Below, piece after piece: positions 6,319 through 7,414 of a stretch of DNA of 7,414 nucleotides; the first letter of the stretch is position 1; every line of letters begins with the position of its first letter. The notes under the pieces are model-generated. The model saw only the letters and a list, made by a program, of their open reading frames with translations. It had not been told where the DNA came from and made no database searches. The stretch is from an uncultured Christensenellaceae bacterium (GTDB taxonomy: Bacteria > Bacillota > Clostridia > Christensenellales > CAG-314). The translations under genes were made by a program, and so were the position numbers. The stretch covers positions 1 through 7,414 of the forward strand of contig CAJUIV010000036.1 of the NCBI GenBank assembly GCA_910586905.1. The letters are read 5' to 3'.

Positions 6319-6576
6319 CTATTGCGCTCCGCTTTCCTTTTTGTATTCCCTTTTAACCTCGTCGGGAATTTCGCCGTAACCGAGCATCGATTCCGGCGTT
6401 TCGTCCAGATACAGACAAATTTTAAGAAAAGTTTCTATTCTCGGTTCGCTTACGCCCTGCGTCCATCTGCTGATGTTGGCCTGCGTGGTATGCAGCAGCG
6501 CCGCGAATTTTCTCTGCGACATATTGTGTTTTTTGATAGCTTCCTGCAGCTTTTGGGCAAACATACACAATTTCAT
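6319..6576 (-). CDS. XRE-family helix-turn-helix regulator
   Basis: An 85-residue DNA-binding protein consisting of little more than one Cro/CI-type HTH_3 domain (about 7-63). The HTH reads M-S-Q-R-K-F-A-A-L-L (19-28), a turn, and the recognition helix T-Q-A-N-I-S-R-W-T-Q-G (31-41), followed by E-P-R-I-E-T-F-L-K-I-C (44-54), the usual fourth-helix pattern. A charged 20-residue tail follows, with no effector domain. The ATG at 6576 has GGAG seven bases upstream. It probably acts as a dimer, and the perfect palindrome at 6692-6707 inside its own upstream promoter suggests autoregulation; this is inference. Only a weak A/T-rich inverted repeat separates it from the secG promoter, so some transcription may run on into secG. 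Its targets are unknown. Confidence 0.88.
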   Translation of the reverse strand: MKLCMFAQKLQEAIKKHNMSQRKFAALLHTTQANISRWTQGVSEPRIETFLKICLYLDETPESMLGYGEIPDEVKREYKKESGAQ

Positions 6577-6634
6577 AATAAATCTCCGTCTTTTGTATTT
6601 TCAAAATGATTAAAATCGACAAATTCGTAAAAAT

Positions 6635-6640
6635 ATTACA
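6635..6640 (-). promoter_or_regulatory. Possible second promoter (extended -10) of the XRE gene
   Basis: TGTAAT (6640-6635, minus strand) preceded by TGG forms an extended -10 motif 59 bases before the XRE start codon. The -35 region is poor. It could be a secondary start site, or chance. Confidence 0.25.
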
Positions 6641-6686
6641 CCAATTTTTGATACAAATCAATCGTTTTAAATATTTTTCCAATATG

Positions 6687-6715
6687 GTTATAACAAGTCT
6701 ACTTGTTGACGATAA
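6687..6715 (-). promoter_or_regulatory. Promoter of the XRE gene overlapping a palindrome
   Basis: On the minus strand TTATCG (6715-6710), a 17-nt spacer and TATAAC (6692-6687), with TG one base upstream (extended -10). The -35 box is weak, which the extended -10 may compensate. The spacer is almost entirely filled by the perfect inverted repeat at 6692-6707. Transcription would start near 6680, leaving a leader of about 100 nt. Confidence 0.5.
6692..6707. promoter_or_regulatory. 16-bp perfect inverted repeat, likely operator
   Basis: AACAAGT (6692-6698), a 2-bp centre CT, and ACTTGTT (6701-6707) form a perfect dyad of the size bound by XRE/Cro-type dimers. It occupies the spacer of the XRE promoter at 6715-6687, where a bound protein would block RNA polymerase. 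The most economical reading is an autoregulatory operator for the gene at 6576-6319. Confidence 0.55.
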
Positions 6716-6904
6716 GAAAAGTTAACAAAAAACGTTTAATTAAATTCTAATAAAAGAAGCGTACAAAGATTTACACAAAAAAAACAAACGCACTACTGTT
6801 TCGTAAACGTTAAACAAATAAAATTCAACTCACATGCAAACGCAACAAAAGGAGGACACCGCAAACGAAAAAGAACTCTTTAATAACAGATATGTTCGAG
6901 ATAA
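6716..6904. other. AT-rich stretch with an orphan Shine-Dalgarno sequence
   Basis: No convincing gene. A textbook AAAGGAGG (6848-6855) is not followed by ATG, GTG or TTG at a usable distance, as if a start codon had been lost. An ATG at 6834 opens a 41-codon frame to 6959 (begins M-Q-T-Q-Q-K-E-D), but it has no ribosome binding site and overlaps the XRE remnant in another frame. Phase 1 also reads an HTH-like M-F-E-I-R-K-G-N-I-T-N at 6892-6924, possibly debris of the same decayed regulator. Confidence 0.4.
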
Positions 6905-7130
6905 GGAAAGGGAATATTACCAATATTTCGGATTCTTATATATTTACAAAACGGATTGAATATACCCATTGACGATGTATTAGAAGAAAACGTAAATTGG
7001 TATAACTTTACCGAAACACAAAAAAAAGTTAGTAAATCAATGTTTAAGATTGAACGAAGACGAGTCTAAGATGTTACTTGCAATGGTAAAAGCTTTAAAG
7101 GAGAAAAGGTATGAGATGAGTTGTTCATAA
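6905..7130 (+). pseudogene. Decayed, frameshifted XRE-family regulator (C-terminal part)
   Basis: Two consecutive frames together read as the second half of a typical clostridial XRE regulator. The first frame (6905-7069) contains L-Q-N-G-L-N-I-P-I-D-D-V-L (6944-6982), the end of an HTH_3 domain, then E-E-N-V-N-W-Y-N-F-T-E-T-Q-K, and stops at 7067-7069. The reading continues one phase later from about 7026: K-L-V-N-Q-C-L-R-L-N, E-D-E-S-K-M-L-L-A-M, V-K-A-L-K-E-K-R, ending at the TAA at 7128-7130. This is the usual L-N-E-D-E-...-M-V-K-A-L-K-E tail of the family. The switch coincides with a run of eight A residues (7020-7027); seven would restore the frame. The N-terminal HTH is not intact: a stop at 6902-6904 lies in frame and no start codon is apparent. 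A sequencing slip at the A run could explain the shift but not the missing N-terminus. Confidence 0.65.
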
Positions 7131-7414
7131 AGTTGACAGCCATATTCGAATCTCTGAAAATACGGTTTACTTCTTTGAACCGTCGGCAGAGGATTAAACA
7201 AAGCCCCCTATCGTACAATAGAACGTTCTTTTCAGCGGCGGTTTGACCGCTTGAATAAGCTTGAAATTAAAGCGTAAAACGGTAAATACGTTTGTAAATT
7301 TTAATTAGCCCATCGCTGCTCTCCGAGCTAAGTCTTTGTAACACAGCCGAACACGAATTGCATATATAATGGGAGATGAACTGTACACTTGCATGGTATA
7401 TTTGTTTGGATGAT
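7131..7414. other. Right-edge stretch without a recognisable gene
   Basis: Several frames are briefly open in both directions, but none has a start codon, a ribosome binding site and a recognisable product. Positions 7120-7194 read V-V-H-K-V-D-S-H-I-R-I-S-E-N-T-V-Y-F-F-E-P-S-A-E-D directly behind the XRE remnant, possibly more debris. A palindrome AGAACGTTCT (7220-7229) and a GCGGT/ACCGC mini-hairpin (about 7237-7249) follow. At the edge, TATAAT (7365-7370) and GGGAG (7371-7375) precede an ATG at 7376 that is open to the end, too close to the GGGAG to be convincing. Confidence 0.35.

Noticed and set aside
6834..6959. 41-codon open frame beginning M-Q-T-Q-Q-K
   Set aside because: No ribosome binding site before its ATG, no recognised family, and it overlaps the better supported XRE remnant in a different frame.
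7143..7156. TTCGAATC resembling a tRNA T-loop
   Set aside because: No acceptor stem, anticodon arm or D-loop can be built around it.
7267..7413. Minus-strand frame open from the right edge for 48 codons
   Set aside because: Other frames of the same strand are also open for long stretches here and none shows a recognisable protein motif; it could be a gene end, but I cannot support it.
1..7414. CRISPR arrays, insertion sequences, attachment sites, tmRNA
   Set aside because: No regularly spaced direct repeats, transposase motifs, tRNA-linked att repeats or tmRNA ends were found by eye on either strand.

Overview
The window looks like a chromosomal stretch from a Gram-positive, AT-rich member of the Bacillota, most likely class Clostridia. 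The evidence is the content and linkage of secG, rnr and smpB, consensus sigma-A promoters (TTGACA/TATAAT), AAGGAGG-like ribosome binding sites, an AmaP-type protein, and intrinsic terminators at most transcript ends. I cannot assign a genus from the sequence. Most of it is housekeeping DNA; I see no CRISPR array, tRNA, rRNA, transposase or recognisable defence system.

Layout. Positions 1-416 hold no gene. They carry a strong leftward promoter firing out of the window and a perfect consensus rightward promoter. Two rightward monocistronic genes follow: a two-TM PH-domain membrane protein (417-1079, with its own terminator) and an AmaP-like membrane protein (1210-1893, with its own promoter). 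A near-perfect bidirectional terminator at 1916-1950 separates them from a leftward block. In transcription order (right to left) that block is an XRE regulator (6576-6319), secG (6198-5893, own promoter, leader hairpin and terminator), rnr (5779-3686), and an operon of a three-TM protein of unknown function (3532-3083), smpB (3064-2609) and a P-loop kinase-like NTPase (2524-1961). Positions 6577-7414 contain no intact gene. They hold a palindromic operator-like site inside the XRE gene's promoter and the decayed, frameshifted tail of a second XRE regulator pointing the other way.

Function. The leftward block pairs protein export (SecG) with RNA and translation quality control. RNase R degrades structured and non-stop mRNA, and SmpB delivers tmRNA to stalled ribosomes; secG-rnr-smpB neighbourhoods are well known in Gram-positive bacteria. 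The tmRNA gene itself is not visible here. The two rightward genes are envelope-associated. The right end looks like a small accessory or decaying regulatory patch. The points most worth a second look are the operator in the XRE promoter, the A8-tract frameshift in the XRE remnant, the structured secG leader, and the unknown three-TM gene co-transcribed with smpB.
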